64,000 nt of DNA. Source: Hofstenia miamia. Its lineage: Eukaryota > Xenacoelomorpha > Acoela. Location: positions 1,517,985-1,581,984 of the forward strand of contig SCFE01000079.1 in NCBI GenBank assembly GCA_004352715.1, written 5' to 3'. This document shows positions 49,191-60,960 of the stretch, one piece after another. The notes under the pieces are model-generated. The model was not told the DNA's origin and searched no databases. It saw only the letters and a list, made by a program, of their open reading frames with translations. Every line of letters starts with the position of its first letter. Position 1 is the first letter of the stretch. Both the position numbers and the translations under genes were made by a program.

Positions 49191-49844
49191 GCTTCATTGG
49201 TAAAATATACTTCAACATTCGAAGATTTCTACAAATTTGCGTAAGTTAAATTGCTTACAAGCTTTGTTCACTACTACTTCAATTGTAAGTATTGACGCAA
49301 CTAGTAAATGCTATTCGTGTTCCTCTATTAGCAGCAGTAGTCTCTAGATGCTGACCTACCAAACATTAGCCCCAGGCACAGCCAACGTCCTGCCCAACCC
49401 AGCTCAGCCAATCTCGGTCTGCCCCAATTGCAAATCTGGTCTATATCTTGCATGTTTTCCGTATCTATCCTACTGAGGCATGTTGGTCTCTAGTAGAGTT
49501 TTTTTTGATTGCATATATACATGTACATATCTCTTCTTCCCTAATTCCTCCGCTCTTACAGCTTCCTAAGCAAACAGGCCACATCAGTTCGAATGCTGCT
49601 ATGGCTTCCTGCTCTTGGTCTCCCTGTCTAGTTCCCTCAATTCATTCTATTCTTAACATGTGCATCCCGTATTTTTATTGCTTTTATGCTGTTCTATCAA
49701 TTCAATGATGTCTTCTGCAAAACCTCCTTAATATTCTCTTATATTCATTGGCTAATGAACTGTTTTCTATGTCGATCCAATGGCTGAGCATAGAGAGAAA
49801 ATGTCATAAAAAGTAATAAGAGAAATGCCACATAAGTATTAGAC

Positions 49845-50182
49845 TCAGATATGTCAACGAGCCGAGCTGAGCCGAGCCGAGCCGAACCTAAAACCAGCCA
49901 GTTTTTTAAACAAAAAAGAATTTATAGTACTGCTTGTTAATTTGATTGCGCAGATTTTTCTAATTTTTTCATTCAATGTGCCTTTCATACAAACTTATTT
50001 TAGAAATGATTATTAAAAAATAGAAAGAGCTATGTAAAAATTCTTAGAGCACTATATTTTTAAAAATTTATCCAGCTGAAACGAGCCTCATTGAAAGATC
50101 TTATGTAACAAGCCAAGCCGAACTTACTCAAAATTGAAGAGAGCCGAGCCGAACTTAGAAATTTTGGCTCGTTGATAAGTCT
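49845..50182. mobile_element. Inverted-repeat element with GAGCC-type subterminal repeats
   Basis: Flanked by the near-identical 8-mers TATTAGAC (49837-49844) and TATTAGGC (50183-50190). Both ends contain TCAACGAGCC-like sequence in inverted orientation (the right end reads GGCTCGTTGATAAG). Just inside the left end the pentamer GAGCC is repeated (49859-49885), and the right arm has GAGCCGAGCCGAACTTAG. Length 338 bases, no coding region. Size, the 8-base flanks and repeated subterminal motifs suggest a hAT-like MITE, but the terminal bases are not the canonical CA...TG, so the class is uncertain. Confidence 0.55.
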
Positions 50183-50190
50183 TATTAGGC

Positions 50191-51589
50191 TCCATAGAAG
50201 ATTGCAATTTCAGCACTTCAACGTGGCACTTACACGTGCCTATTATTGTAATTACCTTGTTAAACCATTCCGAATTTTACTAGAGACCGATGGCCTACTA
50301 AATATTCTTTAGTTAGCTATGAGTGACCTTAATGCATAATATCAGCATCAGACTGTCACATTGACCTGTTATAAAGGAAACTCAAATTGTCTCGTCTCAA
50401 ATCCTATAGTAATTGGAGCTGTGCATGGTAGTTGATGAATTTAAATTACTACTATCTATCTATGTATCTATATATATATATATATACACAACGTAAGTTG
50501 TAGTTTAACATGGCTATAACAATTAAATTAAATGTTTGTATTTCTATGTAAAATTGAACTTCTTTGTAAATTTTGACTTTATTGCTTAAAACAGCTCTAT
50601 AGTAATTACAAATATGAATGCGTTATATTGAACATTAGCTTCTGACAAAAATAGAAGCTTCAGCCGGTCCATGGAACAATGTTTAATACCACCAGTATAT
50701 TAAACTTTTAATATATAAATAGCTTATGCAATGGATCTTAATTTTATGATTATGATTTTTGCATTGCAAAGAACCAAATGCATCTTAATTCGAATCCGCA
50801 CATTTTGTAAAACTGATTTTTAAAAATAAATCTATAAACAACATGTTTTTGTGAAGTTATTTCCCACACAATTTTGTGCATTAATCTGCATTGTAGTTGC
50901 AATTGCATTTTTTCTTCTTAAGAATTGTCTAAATTTTCCAAACTGCTTCAACAGAAATGTTCCAAGTATTCATACAGCAGGCATTGACCCGCAGGCTTGC
51001 ACACAATACACATAGTCTACTTTTAAATAAAATACCGATCAATGCTTTAGGCAAGATACCGCGGTATCCATATTTTTCGGGATTGGCAAAAGTTCCGCGG
51101 AAAGGGGCTCGGTATCGTATACCACCCGTCTCTACCCAGAGCATAGCACATAATGTGGTGAAAAGACATGTGTACTTGTTTTGATGTGTTTTGTATTTGA
51201 AAATTTTTTAACTTTATGTTGGCCGGAGCTATAATTACACTCTGACTTTTGGAGTGGATATCATTGGCCATGATCACTAATAATGAATAGATATAGCGTC
51301 TTCTTATTTTGCTTTGCAAAACAATAAAAAATTGACTCTAGATTTAGAGTAAAACCCACCTCCAAATCCTCAAGAAACCATAAGGCGATATTTTATCTCC
51401 ACCCCAGGATGTTGATGTGGATCCCCATGGGACCCAGAGGATTCTGACCTCACTGGAGAAGCTGATATGCACATATCAGTTTAACCATAAATGGAATTTA
51501 ACCCTCGTATGAGAAATATGATACATTTCCCTGAATTTGAGACAATGAATAGCTTAAGGTTTTTCAATAGCAGTCTTATGCATGGAATA
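50191..51589. other. No gene recognised
   Basis: AT-rich with a (TA)n run at 50468-50486 and a more GC-rich patch at 51055-51135 that encodes nothing recognisable. Confidence 0.5.
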
Positions 51590-52258
51590 TTTTAATTCAT
51601 CCCCTAGGAAGTTGTCCAGCTAGTGATGTATGAAATAAAACTACTGAAAACATGTTTATTTAGGTGTTAATTTAATGGCAGTGTACAACTGGACTACGCT
51701 GCAGAATATGATTCCTGACAACAGCGCCCTTATAGACATTTTAATAGTAAAAATAATTTGTCTGTTTATATCAAACCATATGAAGAATACCTGATATGAG
51801 TTAGTTAATAAAGTTATCATGAAAAACAGCTGCTGAATAAGCAGAGACATGTAGAACTGTTAGCAGCGGTCAATGTCCCTTAGATACATTTCAATATGTA
51901 CTTTTTCTATTACTTCTTAATTATTGCAACTGTATAAAATTATTTGCTGGAATGATCCACATACGTTTACTGTAGTGTTGAGTGATGTTTGACGAGCATT
52001 GAGGTCAAAGAAAATGCATATTGTAGTGTTATTTGTTTAGTTATGTAACAAAGTTTAAGTGCAATATTCTTTGAAGTGGAATAATTGATACACGCTTTGC
52101 AAATATATTTTAAAGATTTTCTAATCTTTCTATTCATTTGTATTCATTATTTCTGACTTCAAACACTAGCTGAACAATTGCATCGCTTGCAAAATATGTT
52201 TATATTTATATAATTATTGCTCGATAATATTTTAACAGATAGTGTCTTAGTGCTTAGT
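51590..52258 (-). other. Possible 3' non-coding region/LTR of the Copia-type relic
   Basis: On the minus strand this follows the ribonuclease H remnant directly. It contains an AATAAA motif in element sense near 51655 and has no reading frame. A terminal repeat would be expected here, but no second copy was found upstream at 55.2 kb, where (TA)n replaces it. The assignment is by position only. Confidence 0.25.
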
Positions 52259-55219
52259 TTAGTAATTAACCTGTGCGTTGGTCAGGTAGCTTTGTAAATA
52301 CGTACATACATAATAAATATTTATACTTTTGTCATGTAACTTCTTGGTAGAATAGATCGCTTCAAAAATTGACCAATTATCCGTATATGCCATGATAGGA
52401 AGCTGAATACCAAGAACTTTTTTCATAATATTCCTCATTAGTAAAGCAGCGTCAACAGCTTCAGTACATGCCATAGTTTCAGCAGAAACTGTACTTCTAG
52501 CCACTCTTTGCAATTTAAAAAAAAGATCGTTATAACAGCAACGATGTATTGCGAAGTTCAATAAATCCTAAATACTCCAGATTGACTCTTATATTCTTCA
52601 CCCTAACCAAAAGAGGCTTCACTGTAACAACTTATCTTCCAATGAGATATATCACCCAAATAGAACAATTTAAGAGAATTTTTACTGCACCTAACTTTTC
52701 TTACTAATTTGTTCAGTGTTAACACATCTCGAACTGCACTTGTGTTTACTTTACTGGTAAAATCAGAAACAGAGAAAGCTAAGTCATGACGTGAATGACA
52801 TGACGACAACTGAATTTTTCCTTTAAGACCACGCATTTGTTTTCTCTCTTCGCGACCTGGCACAAGATTAATAGGAGCAATGGAAACTGCAGATTCATTC
52901 TGATTGACTATAACATAATTGCTACTTCAAGTAATGTCCAATGTCAGATATCGAAATGGAAACTCACATTCTACACCAACATCAAACACGTAACGCAATA
53001 ACTCCACAACATGTTAAAGATACTATCACCACCCTACCAAAAATCGTTCACATGTGTAGCCATAATACCATGTAGTACTCCAGAGCAAGACAAATAGAAG
53101 ATACAAGGATCATATTTGGACATAAGACTACCTGATCTTAATATTTCTGATTTAACACGATTGTACCAATATCATGGCAAATCTGCTAATCCATAAGCAA
53201 CAAATTTCCACAATTTACCATGCGAATCATGATTCTCCCTATGGGTGGCTTAATAAAGACGCCGTTTCTATCTAAGTGCTCGCCCTGTAAGAAAGCTGAT
53301 TTAATTTCCATAGTTTAGCACTTCCGTCTATTTCTATTGCTAGAATAAAGTGACAACAACAGATGAAGAGAATCTCGAGCACATATGGGTGAATCTTTAA
53401 CTGAAATAGAAACACCAAGATCCGCAAAACCCCGTGCCACCAATCTTTCCTTTAATGTGCCACAGCTCAGAGTAAGAACCCATCTAGTCGTAAATAATTG
53501 ATGACCACAATCACATACTGTTTTAAAAATACCGATGTTTACTCAATTATCAATTTCTTTTCTCTTGGCTGACAGCCTCTTATATGTACTACTAAGTAAT
53601 GCAACTTTCCAGTCATCCAATTCTTTCTCACATTCAAGCCGGCATGTAACACCTTTTACTTCATCATGCTCAATATACTCAATGTCATACAATAACGATT
53701 CTTCCCTGTGATCTTTCCACTTCTTTTTAGTACCTTGTCTAGAAAAACCTCATCGGAGAATGCTGAGTTCTTTGCTTTAAATTCAACGACCTGGCCGTTT
53801 TTCGTTTCTTACATTCAACCCTGTTCGTCGAATTTGAGGAATCTTTATCGATATCTACATTATTTGTCGTAGATTTCGATGGTAGCTCTTGATGAAGCAC
53901 TACACTGCTCTCAGTATTGCTAAAATCAACTTCCACAATGTGGAATCCACATCCCTTGGTTAATTAGCAACTTGTTTGTTAACTTGAGAATTGCCTACAT
54001 CAGAATCTTCAAAACAAAGTGCAAATGAGTCTACGTTATATTTTTTTATTTTGAAATCATGTACTCTTACAATGCATCCCCCTGGCGGTTTAATACAATT
54101 TTGTCCTCCTGGCCAACCACCTTACCAGGACCCTTTCATCGATTAGAATCATTCTGCTTATAATACACGTATTAACCCATTATAAAATTATATAATTTTT
54201 GAATGAAGTGCAGGTTTAATCCTATGTGATGATTCGACCATCAAATATTCCTGCTAAGCCTTGTGAAGACAATGTAAATGTGCACTAAACGCTTCTGAAA
54301 ACGTCATATTCTCCAGAGCTGGTTGCCGATTACTGAAGGTAAATTAGGACTAGTCCCATACACAAGTTGAAAAGCACTAAAGCCATTTTTATTGCTTAAA
54401 ATTTTTTTAGCAAATACAGCATATTGTAATAAAGTTTCATTATCAAGTTTTATGGTATCATAACATCTTAGTTTTTGAAATATTTCAGTAATTATGGCAT
54501 TATGTCTTTCACAGATATTATTTGAAAAAGGACATTCCGCCGTGGTTGTACTTACAGTGATATCAAAATTTTCTGAACAAGACCTAAGCTCATTATTATT
54601 AAGCTCCCCTCCATTGTCTGTTAAAGTTTTTGATCGAATACCAAGCCTCAAACACCAGAATTTTAAAAACACAGAAATAATAGTTTTTGGAAGTTTGTCA
54701 AAGATAATTGTTGCCACACTAAATCTAGTAAATATATCAATTATATGAACATAATACAAATTAGGCCCAAGTTCTGTCAAATGATGAAGATCAAGAGCAA
54801 CTCTCGTTGAAATTAGTAGCTGGCTCAATAGGGGCACACCCAAATTGAACACAAACTTCATATCGTTTTATTGTTCTAAATATTAAATCATCAACATACT
54901 CACTATCATGACACGCATTTCTTAGCAAACTTTTTAATTTCTCAGCGGAATATTGACCAAACTGACAATGAAGTTTTTGAATAGATTTATAATTTATTAA
55001 CAACTTCATTCCATTTACTTCATTTTTAAGATCATCTAATATCATTTCCAGAGCAATGTCCCTTTTCCCTTGTGTTAATGATAAAGCTAAGGCTGGCGTT
55101 TGTTTTGCAGCAAGAAGATCAGTAACTATTTGCCATACATCCACTTCGGATTTCCAAGCATCATACTGCTTGTCATCACCAAAATAAGGAGGCAACTTAT
55201 AATTTCCACCAGAGGCCAT
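52259..55219 (-). pseudogene. Copia-type (Ty1) LTR retrotransposon, broken
   Basis: Minus-strand order fits Copia: gag start MASGGNYKLPPYFGD (55219), integrase, reverse transcriptase, ribonuclease H. The gag reading jumps at about 54990 from NGMKLLINY straight into the integrase zinc region (KLHCQFGQYSAEKL), so most of gag and the protease are deleted; the zinc ligands are also degraded (Gln and Tyr at two sites). The integrase core (54861-54304) keeps ALDLHHL, LTDNGGEL and ICERHN with D-35-E spacing. The reverse transcriptase is frameshifted, with LWKFVAYGLAD (about 53215) and the catalytic box as THVNDF (about 53050), Asp replaced by Asn. The C-terminal parts HSRHDLAFSVSDF (52790) and RVARSTVSAETMACTEAVDA with YTDN (52500-52380) mark ribonuclease H. 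Inactive. The ICERHN/STTTAE style resembles Copia-like elements of aquatic invertebrates (recollection, not a search). Confidence 0.82.
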
Positions 55220-55228
55220 ATGGCCTCT

Positions 55229-55238
55229 TATATATACG

Positions 55239-55266
<28 letters not shown>
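55229..55266. repeat. (TA)n microsatellite
   Basis: Directly upstream (element sense) of the Copia gag start, where a 5' LTR and leader would be expected. Confidence 0.95.
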
Positions 55267-55269
<3 letters not shown>

Positions 55270-55384
55270 ATTATTTTTATGCATGTTTTTCTGTACATAT
55301 TAATGTCAATATAGGCTATTTTTCTATTTATTATAGATTTCAGCCCCATATTTAGAAAATTGTGATTCCGAAATGAAATTTCAA

Positions 55385-55672
55385 AACCATATGTACATAA
55401 GTACATATTGTTTCTTAACATCATTTGTAAGACACAACATCAATGAATTTGCTTTTGTCTTCTGTTCCTGACCAAAAGAAGTTGTGAAAATTTCGTTGGC
55501 AGTATCTCTAAGGCAACGATGTAAAATTCCAATTCGAACTTTATCAGGTTTTTCATCTGCTTCAATAACCTCCATAAAGAATATGAAATTCTGCTTCCAT
55601 TTTATCCACTCTGTAGCTGTTTGGACAAACAATATAAAGTGGAAAAGGTTTTAGCGCTTTAAAAGCCATAAT
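55385..55672 (-). pseudogene. gag-like fragment of another LTR retroelement
   Basis: Minus-strand reading starts MAFKALKPFP (about 55670), then after a one-base frame change TATEWIKWKQNF, ILHRCLRDTANEIF and QKTKANSLM. This resembles the N-terminal gag region of Gypsy-type elements, where A-x-E-W-x-x-W-x-x-F and a later G/D-x-A-x-E-I-(F/Y) are conserved. About 95 codons remain. It is different from the Copia gag at 55.2 kb and is separated from it by (TA)n and a short non-coding stretch. Confidence 0.55.
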
Positions 55673-55744
55673 CTAGGTCACCATGTAAGATAAAGGTCTA
55701 AATTAACTAATATTTTATTAAGAACTGCAAAGTTACAGTGATGC

Positions 55745-55771
<27 letters not shown>

Positions 55772-55775
<4 letters not shown>

Positions 55776-57039
55776 TTACAATAACAGGTGCGTTTGACAT
55801 GCACCGATCTCATGAACTTCTGACGAAGCATTCGTTGAAGGTTGCAGGGTAAATATAATGTGTAATATTCTTACTACTAATATAACATTGTTAATTAACA
55901 TTATAAATGTATAATTGAATTGAATTCGTTCAATTACATAATAATGTAATATAATATAATAGAAAAAATAGCATAACATAAAGTATTGTACTTTTTTAAT
56001 ACAATTAGATCTACTTAGTTAAATTATTTATATAATCTTATCTTAAAAATATAAATATATTATATATAATTTCCGTTCTTAGCCTCAATTAAGGTTTTCG
56101 GGGAACAGAGTTGGAAGCGGAATGGAATTTCCATCCCATACCAGTACCGGACATGTTTCGTCCTATTCAGTGTTCGTCGCGAACCCGTCTCAGACCCGTA
56201 TCTCAAAAAGCTCGTCCGGCATTATGAAAATAATCAATTTCAATAAAAAATTTATTTCCCTTCAAATACAAATAAATACAAAGGAAATACAAATAAAATA
56301 TTTATTAAGCTTAGTCTTTTAAAAAATTATGCCCGAATATTATAAAGAGATAGAAGACGTACAGCAAATCTTCCGAACAATATTGATGATATGGGTTAGA
56401 GAATTTTACTAAGGTCCTGTCAATTTCAACATCCTTTTTCTGTTTTTGTACTTTTTATAAAAAATTGGGGTTCCCTAAATGAAATATAAATTTTGCGAAA
56501 TTTCGAAAAAATAAAAGTCCATAGCGCAAGAACTACATTACATAACTTTTCCGGAGTTGTTTTATTCGATTCTAATTCAAAGGTTTATTAAGAGGTCTGC
56601 TAAAAGCTAAGTGCTATAGTATACAGTTCCTGCTATAGGTGAGTAGATGCAATATACTGTATCGGTCTCCTTATTTAGAAATTTTACTGTAAATTTCCTG
56701 ACCATCATATAGTACTTATTTCATCCAAATTTATATCAGAGATATCCTAGAACGACAAATAATCCTTAAACATCTATCGAAATTTAACATAAAACATAAA
56801 AAATGATAAAAAGACACAGCCACTGGTAAAAATGGGTTTTGCCATTTATTAAAAAACTATTACTAATCCATGACAAACAATTACGTAACCGAAATGAGCA
56901 TGCAAATTTCAATAAAATACCCACAATAATCATATGCAAGAAAAAACTAGATAAATTTACCATGCATCAAATTCGGGCGCTCTGTCTCTTTAAAAAGGGT
57001 GCTCTGTCAAACAGAGCGCCTTTTTCTAAGCGCATGTAA
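55772..57039. other. No gene recognised
   Basis: Contains a moderately GC-rich patch at 56095-56220, which may be part of an old repeat, and CGCTCTGT/ACAGAGCG inverted words near 56979 and 57015. Confidence 0.5.
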
Positions 57040-57069
57040 GTATATATATATATATATATATATATATAT

Positions 57070-57131
57070 NNNNNNNNNNNNNNNNNNNNNNNNNNNNNNN
57101 NNNNNNNNNNNNNNNNNNNNNNNNNNNNNNN
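57070..57131. other. Assembly gap, 62 N
   Basis: Sits between two (TA)n runs. The right-hand run opens block W copy 2. Confidence 0.99.
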
Positions 57132-57139
57132 ATAAATAA

Positions 57140-57180
<41 letters not shown>

Positions 57181-57516
57181 TATTTATTTATTTATTTATA
57201 TATAACGCCATCTAGTGAACATAAATGTTTGTACTCGAATATTTGATTTGATGTATTTTGGGGAGCTTTGTTTCTTTTCTGATTTCTTTTGTTGCTTTAC
57301 CCCGATAAGAAAATAATCAGTGTGGGATTTGCGGTGCACAGTTTCGTAACCAAAGATTGAATTTAAATTTGCGTTTAAAAAAAAGTCCATAACAAAAGTT
57401 TTGGCACTTGTTTAATTTAGTAATGTAGTTTTTTATACAAAGTATCAGGCATGCGAAAGACTACTTTTTACAGAAATTTTAATGTTTTGGAAAGCGGCGT
57501 ATCACTAAAAAAAACC

Positions 57517-58057
57517 TGGAATAAGTGGACATCATGTGAAAATTTCGGGACGTTATAAGTAGAGACAACCTTAATTTGGAAATTCCAATTGCACGAGACA
57601 TAACCCAAAAGTTCACAAAAATGCTTGACACTTCTGTTCACCATTCGACAGTGCATCGGTCATTGAGATGATTCTACGACGGAGTCTTGCAAAACCTTGG
57701 CGAAACTACAGTTTTTCAGATATTTTTCTCTCAAATGCGTGTGTTTTTCAGCTGCATTGAAACAAAGTCAAGGTTTGATACAGTAGTCCGCATGAAAAGC
57801 CTATGAAATAGTCGCGCAAAATTCCGGATTTTAATTGAAAATCATCCACAAAGGAACCATTAGCAGTTGAGAATTTTACAAAATTGTCTTGGAGTTTGTT
57901 CCATATGCAAAGTATTTATATCCCAATCCCAACGTCTGGATGTTGAAGTAAGGTGGCGCTACCCCTAAAACATAAAATTTAATGTCTGAGGAGGACATTC
58001 AAATTTTGCAGTAGGCAACGAATCCTCCAAATATCAGTCCACTGGAAAATGAATATA
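57517..58057 (+). pseudogene. Decayed Tc1-type transposase, second copy
   Basis: Same relic as at 37230-37770, with the same stops, including TGA in place of the Trp codon after NKVKV. Sharing of disabling mutations shows the block was duplicated (or assembled twice) after the element died. Confidence 0.65.
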
Positions 58058-58551
58058 CTTTTACGAAGGCAGCATTGATCGAAAAAATCCAAAAATCACA
58101 ACATAATGTATCACCCCTCATTCGTAGAAATGAACTATATTTTTCTGCGTTCATCCAAACGCATCTTTTACATATATTTGTAGCTAGGGAATTAATTTTC
58201 ATAGGGTTTAAATGTCAGTATATTGCATTGACGCTTTGTATACTTGAAGTTTTTTGGTATGGGGATTGGAGTTCTTGAACATACGCTTCTGACAACCTTT
58301 AAATGTTTAGGAAGAAAAGTTGTGAAATCGATGATAAAAATAATTTGGCGAAACTCCTAATTTGTGCATATATTATTGTTGTCTGCTTCAATTTGGTATT
58401 CATTATTATATATTTTTTCTATACTTTAATGACTTAGTTGATTTAGCTACTGCAATAGGGATGTTTCAAATATATACTAGGCTTGGTTTCATAAGTGCCA
58501 TTTTGTCTTTAGTTTGATTGAATATCAATATTTACTTCATTTAAGACATCT

Positions 58552-58704
58552 AACGTCATTAAAAACAAAGATCCCTTTCCGAAAAATTTACTTTCTTCGG
58601 TAATATATAAATACAAATGTGGTGATTGTGAAAAATCATACATTGCAGAAACTAAAAAATATTTAGAAACCAGAATAAAAAACATCTAAATGAGCGTCTA
58701 ATAT
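58552..58704 (+). pseudogene. Penelope-like GIY-YIG fragment, second copy
   Basis: Same fragment as at 38265-38417. One missing A near 58680 shifts the frame, so TRIKKH is followed by a stop here but reads through in the other copy. Confidence 0.6.
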
Positions 58705-58705
58705 C

Positions 58706-58745
<40 letters not shown>

Positions 58746-58746
<1 letters not shown>

Positions 58747-59317
58747 TTATACGGGCGCTAAGTACTATGGCCTGCGACCACCGATTTTCCCCGTACTTAG
58801 CGCCCACAAGCATTTCAGCCGGTTAATGTCAAAAAATTGAGTGTGCGTGATAGCTTTAGGGTTCATTTAATAGCCAAACGCCAAATTTCTTTTAAGGGAA
58901 GCAATTCTAAAAAAAATATATAAAAAATGAAAAAATGAAAAATAGGGTTAAAAAATTTGATTTATTGCCATTTCAAAAGTTATGAATGCATTTTAGAACA
59001 AATTTTTATATTTTAAAAATTTTTAGTGTTGTTCAATATCTGATATTATTTTCAGGTCGATATTAGCAGTTATTCCTAGTGAAAATGAGGTCCGCTTCCG
59101 GACATGTCAAAAATTCCTATTTCAACCGGAATATGTCGGATTTTGCCAGTAAACGAAATGCTTATGCCATTTCTGATGTGAAAAAGCATGCGTAGGGTCC
59201 AGTCTTGTTTCATAATAATAAGTAGCGCCCCCTATATACTTAGCGGCCATATATATTCGACAACCTGTGCCAAAGCGCCCTTATATATTTGGCGATTTAT
59301 ACTTAGCGCTCGTATAA

Positions 59318-59318
<1 letters not shown>
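58746..59318. mobile_element. Inverted-repeat element with TATACGGGCGCTAAGTA ends
   Basis: The left end TTTATACGGGCGCTAAGTA (58746-58764) matches the complement of the right end (59300-59318) at all but one base. The motif ACTTAGCG(C/G) recurs inside both ends (58795, 59237), so the subterminal regions are repetitive. 573 bases with no coding region, flanked directly by (TA)n on both sides. This resembles a MITE that targets TA. The end motif is shared with the repeat at 63804 and the TACGGGC blocks at 2.2 and 3.4 kb. Confidence 0.65.
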
Positions 59319-59375
<57 letters not shown>

Positions 59376-59395
59376 GTATATATATGTATATAAAT
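59316..59395. repeat. (TA)n microsatellite with TGTA/CATA variants
   Basis: About 80 bases of imperfect TA repeat abutting the right end of the inverted-repeat element. Confidence 0.95.
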
Positions 59396-60914
59396 AAACT
59401 TTTGCAAGAAAATACAATTTCTGTACAGTAATAAGATCAAATTATTCAAAATTCGGGTGAAGCAACATAAATTAAGGAAATTAAGAAGATCAATTATTTA
59501 ATAAAATACAAAGCATGTTAACATTAAACGTATTTTAGAAGTGCATGAAATATTGATTTATTAAGTGAAATTAAAATAAATTAGTTATTGTAACGCGAAG
59601 TGAAAGTAATCATGCTTTACCAGAAATGCAATTGAATTAGTAAATATTCTAATCTATTTTTATACATGATTAATAAAAATTATCAAAATCCACATTAAAC
59701 AGTCATTGAGATAATATTTATAGTATGACTTTGATAAGATTAGTTTATATGGCAACTAATGGGTGTATAAATGTTTCAATTTAAAGGCAAATGGCAACTA
59801 TAAGCATGGGTTTAAACAGACAAATCAACATCTATATGTGCCTGTTTATTTTATTCTAGTATGTTTTCCACAAGAAACTGTAAAATCATTTGTTTCAAAT
59901 TTTGTAATTCATATCTTGCACTTGGAAGATGTACACAAGATAAGATGAATTGCATTTGCTTGTAAAATTTCTCACAAATACATTATATTAAATTATTGTT
60001 AATTTAGATCTTAACCATTACCACAATCAAGTGTGAGCAAGGTTCTGCATTTTTCGTGATCATTTCGCAATTTAATTTCATTAGCATACATTAAGATTTA
60101 TGATCCAATAAAAAATTTTAAAATGGAAAATTTTAAATATGGACAGTCCTCACAAATTGTTTCTATTTCTATTTTCACAACATATTCATCCAAAAAAGTA
60201 GAAAACATCTATCATATTTAAAATCTGAGTGAAGTCTACATATATTCCTGACCAGAACAACAGATCAACAGAGTAGAATGTTTGTATTTTGTCAGAGTTA
60301 ACCCACTTGACCCACGACTTTATCCATGTCTCAAAATTTTGCTAAGAAACTGTCAACTAAGGCTATAATAATATGAACACACATTAATAAAGATCAAATG
60401 TAAAAAAGCCATCCATATATATAACCTTAAAGACATTAATATCTGTAAATAAATTTTTATCAATAAATTACATACATTTAAAAAATTATATCAGTATCTT
60501 TTTGAAAATATTCATGCCAATTTGACAGCTTTAATGTCGAAAACTATTGTTGTGCATTTATTTTTGCTGTAGAAATCGTTTTTTCACATTACTTCAAATT
60601 AGAATAGACTTTTGTCGATCAATCCCAAATAGATTAACAGTTGTAGTAATGTTTCAAATATTGACTATCAAAATAAACATAAACTTTTAGAGTGAAAAAT
60701 GTCATCTACTTCTACTTTTTATATAGAATTTCATGAGCATTAGATCAAAGGGAAAAACCTAGCGTTGTTATTTTAGGAGAACTGAACAATGAAAACCAAA
60801 TTGAACCAAGATCTTCAGAAAATCAAATGCGACTATGGTACGCTCAACAATAACAAATGCTCTAATGAAGTTGGGTACAGAAGAAGAGTATCTAAAATGT
60901 GACAATGTTGCAGC
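59396..60914. other. No gene recognised
   Basis: AT-rich, short frames only. Confidence 0.6.
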
Positions 60915-60960
60915 CAGGGGCGCAGCTAGCTTCAAATTTTAGAAATGGCAAATTAATTTG
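60915..60960 (+). mobile_element. Possible isolated hAT-like left end
   Basis: CAGGGGCGCAGCTAGC resembles the CAGTGGCGTAGC-type ends of hAT elements. No matching right end with the flank GTTGCAGC was found nearby, so the extent is unknown. Confidence 0.3.

Larger units (their letters stand above)
57152..58726. repeat. Duplicated block W, copy 2
   Basis: Near-identical to 36865-38440, with the same Tc1 relic (57517-58057) and Penelope-like fragment. It begins beside a 62-N gap and ends in (TA)n followed by different sequence. Confidence 0.9.

Noticed and set aside
58708-59417. Tyr-Ile repeat open frames at microsatellites
   Set aside because: Translation of (TA)n. The same occurs at every such tract.
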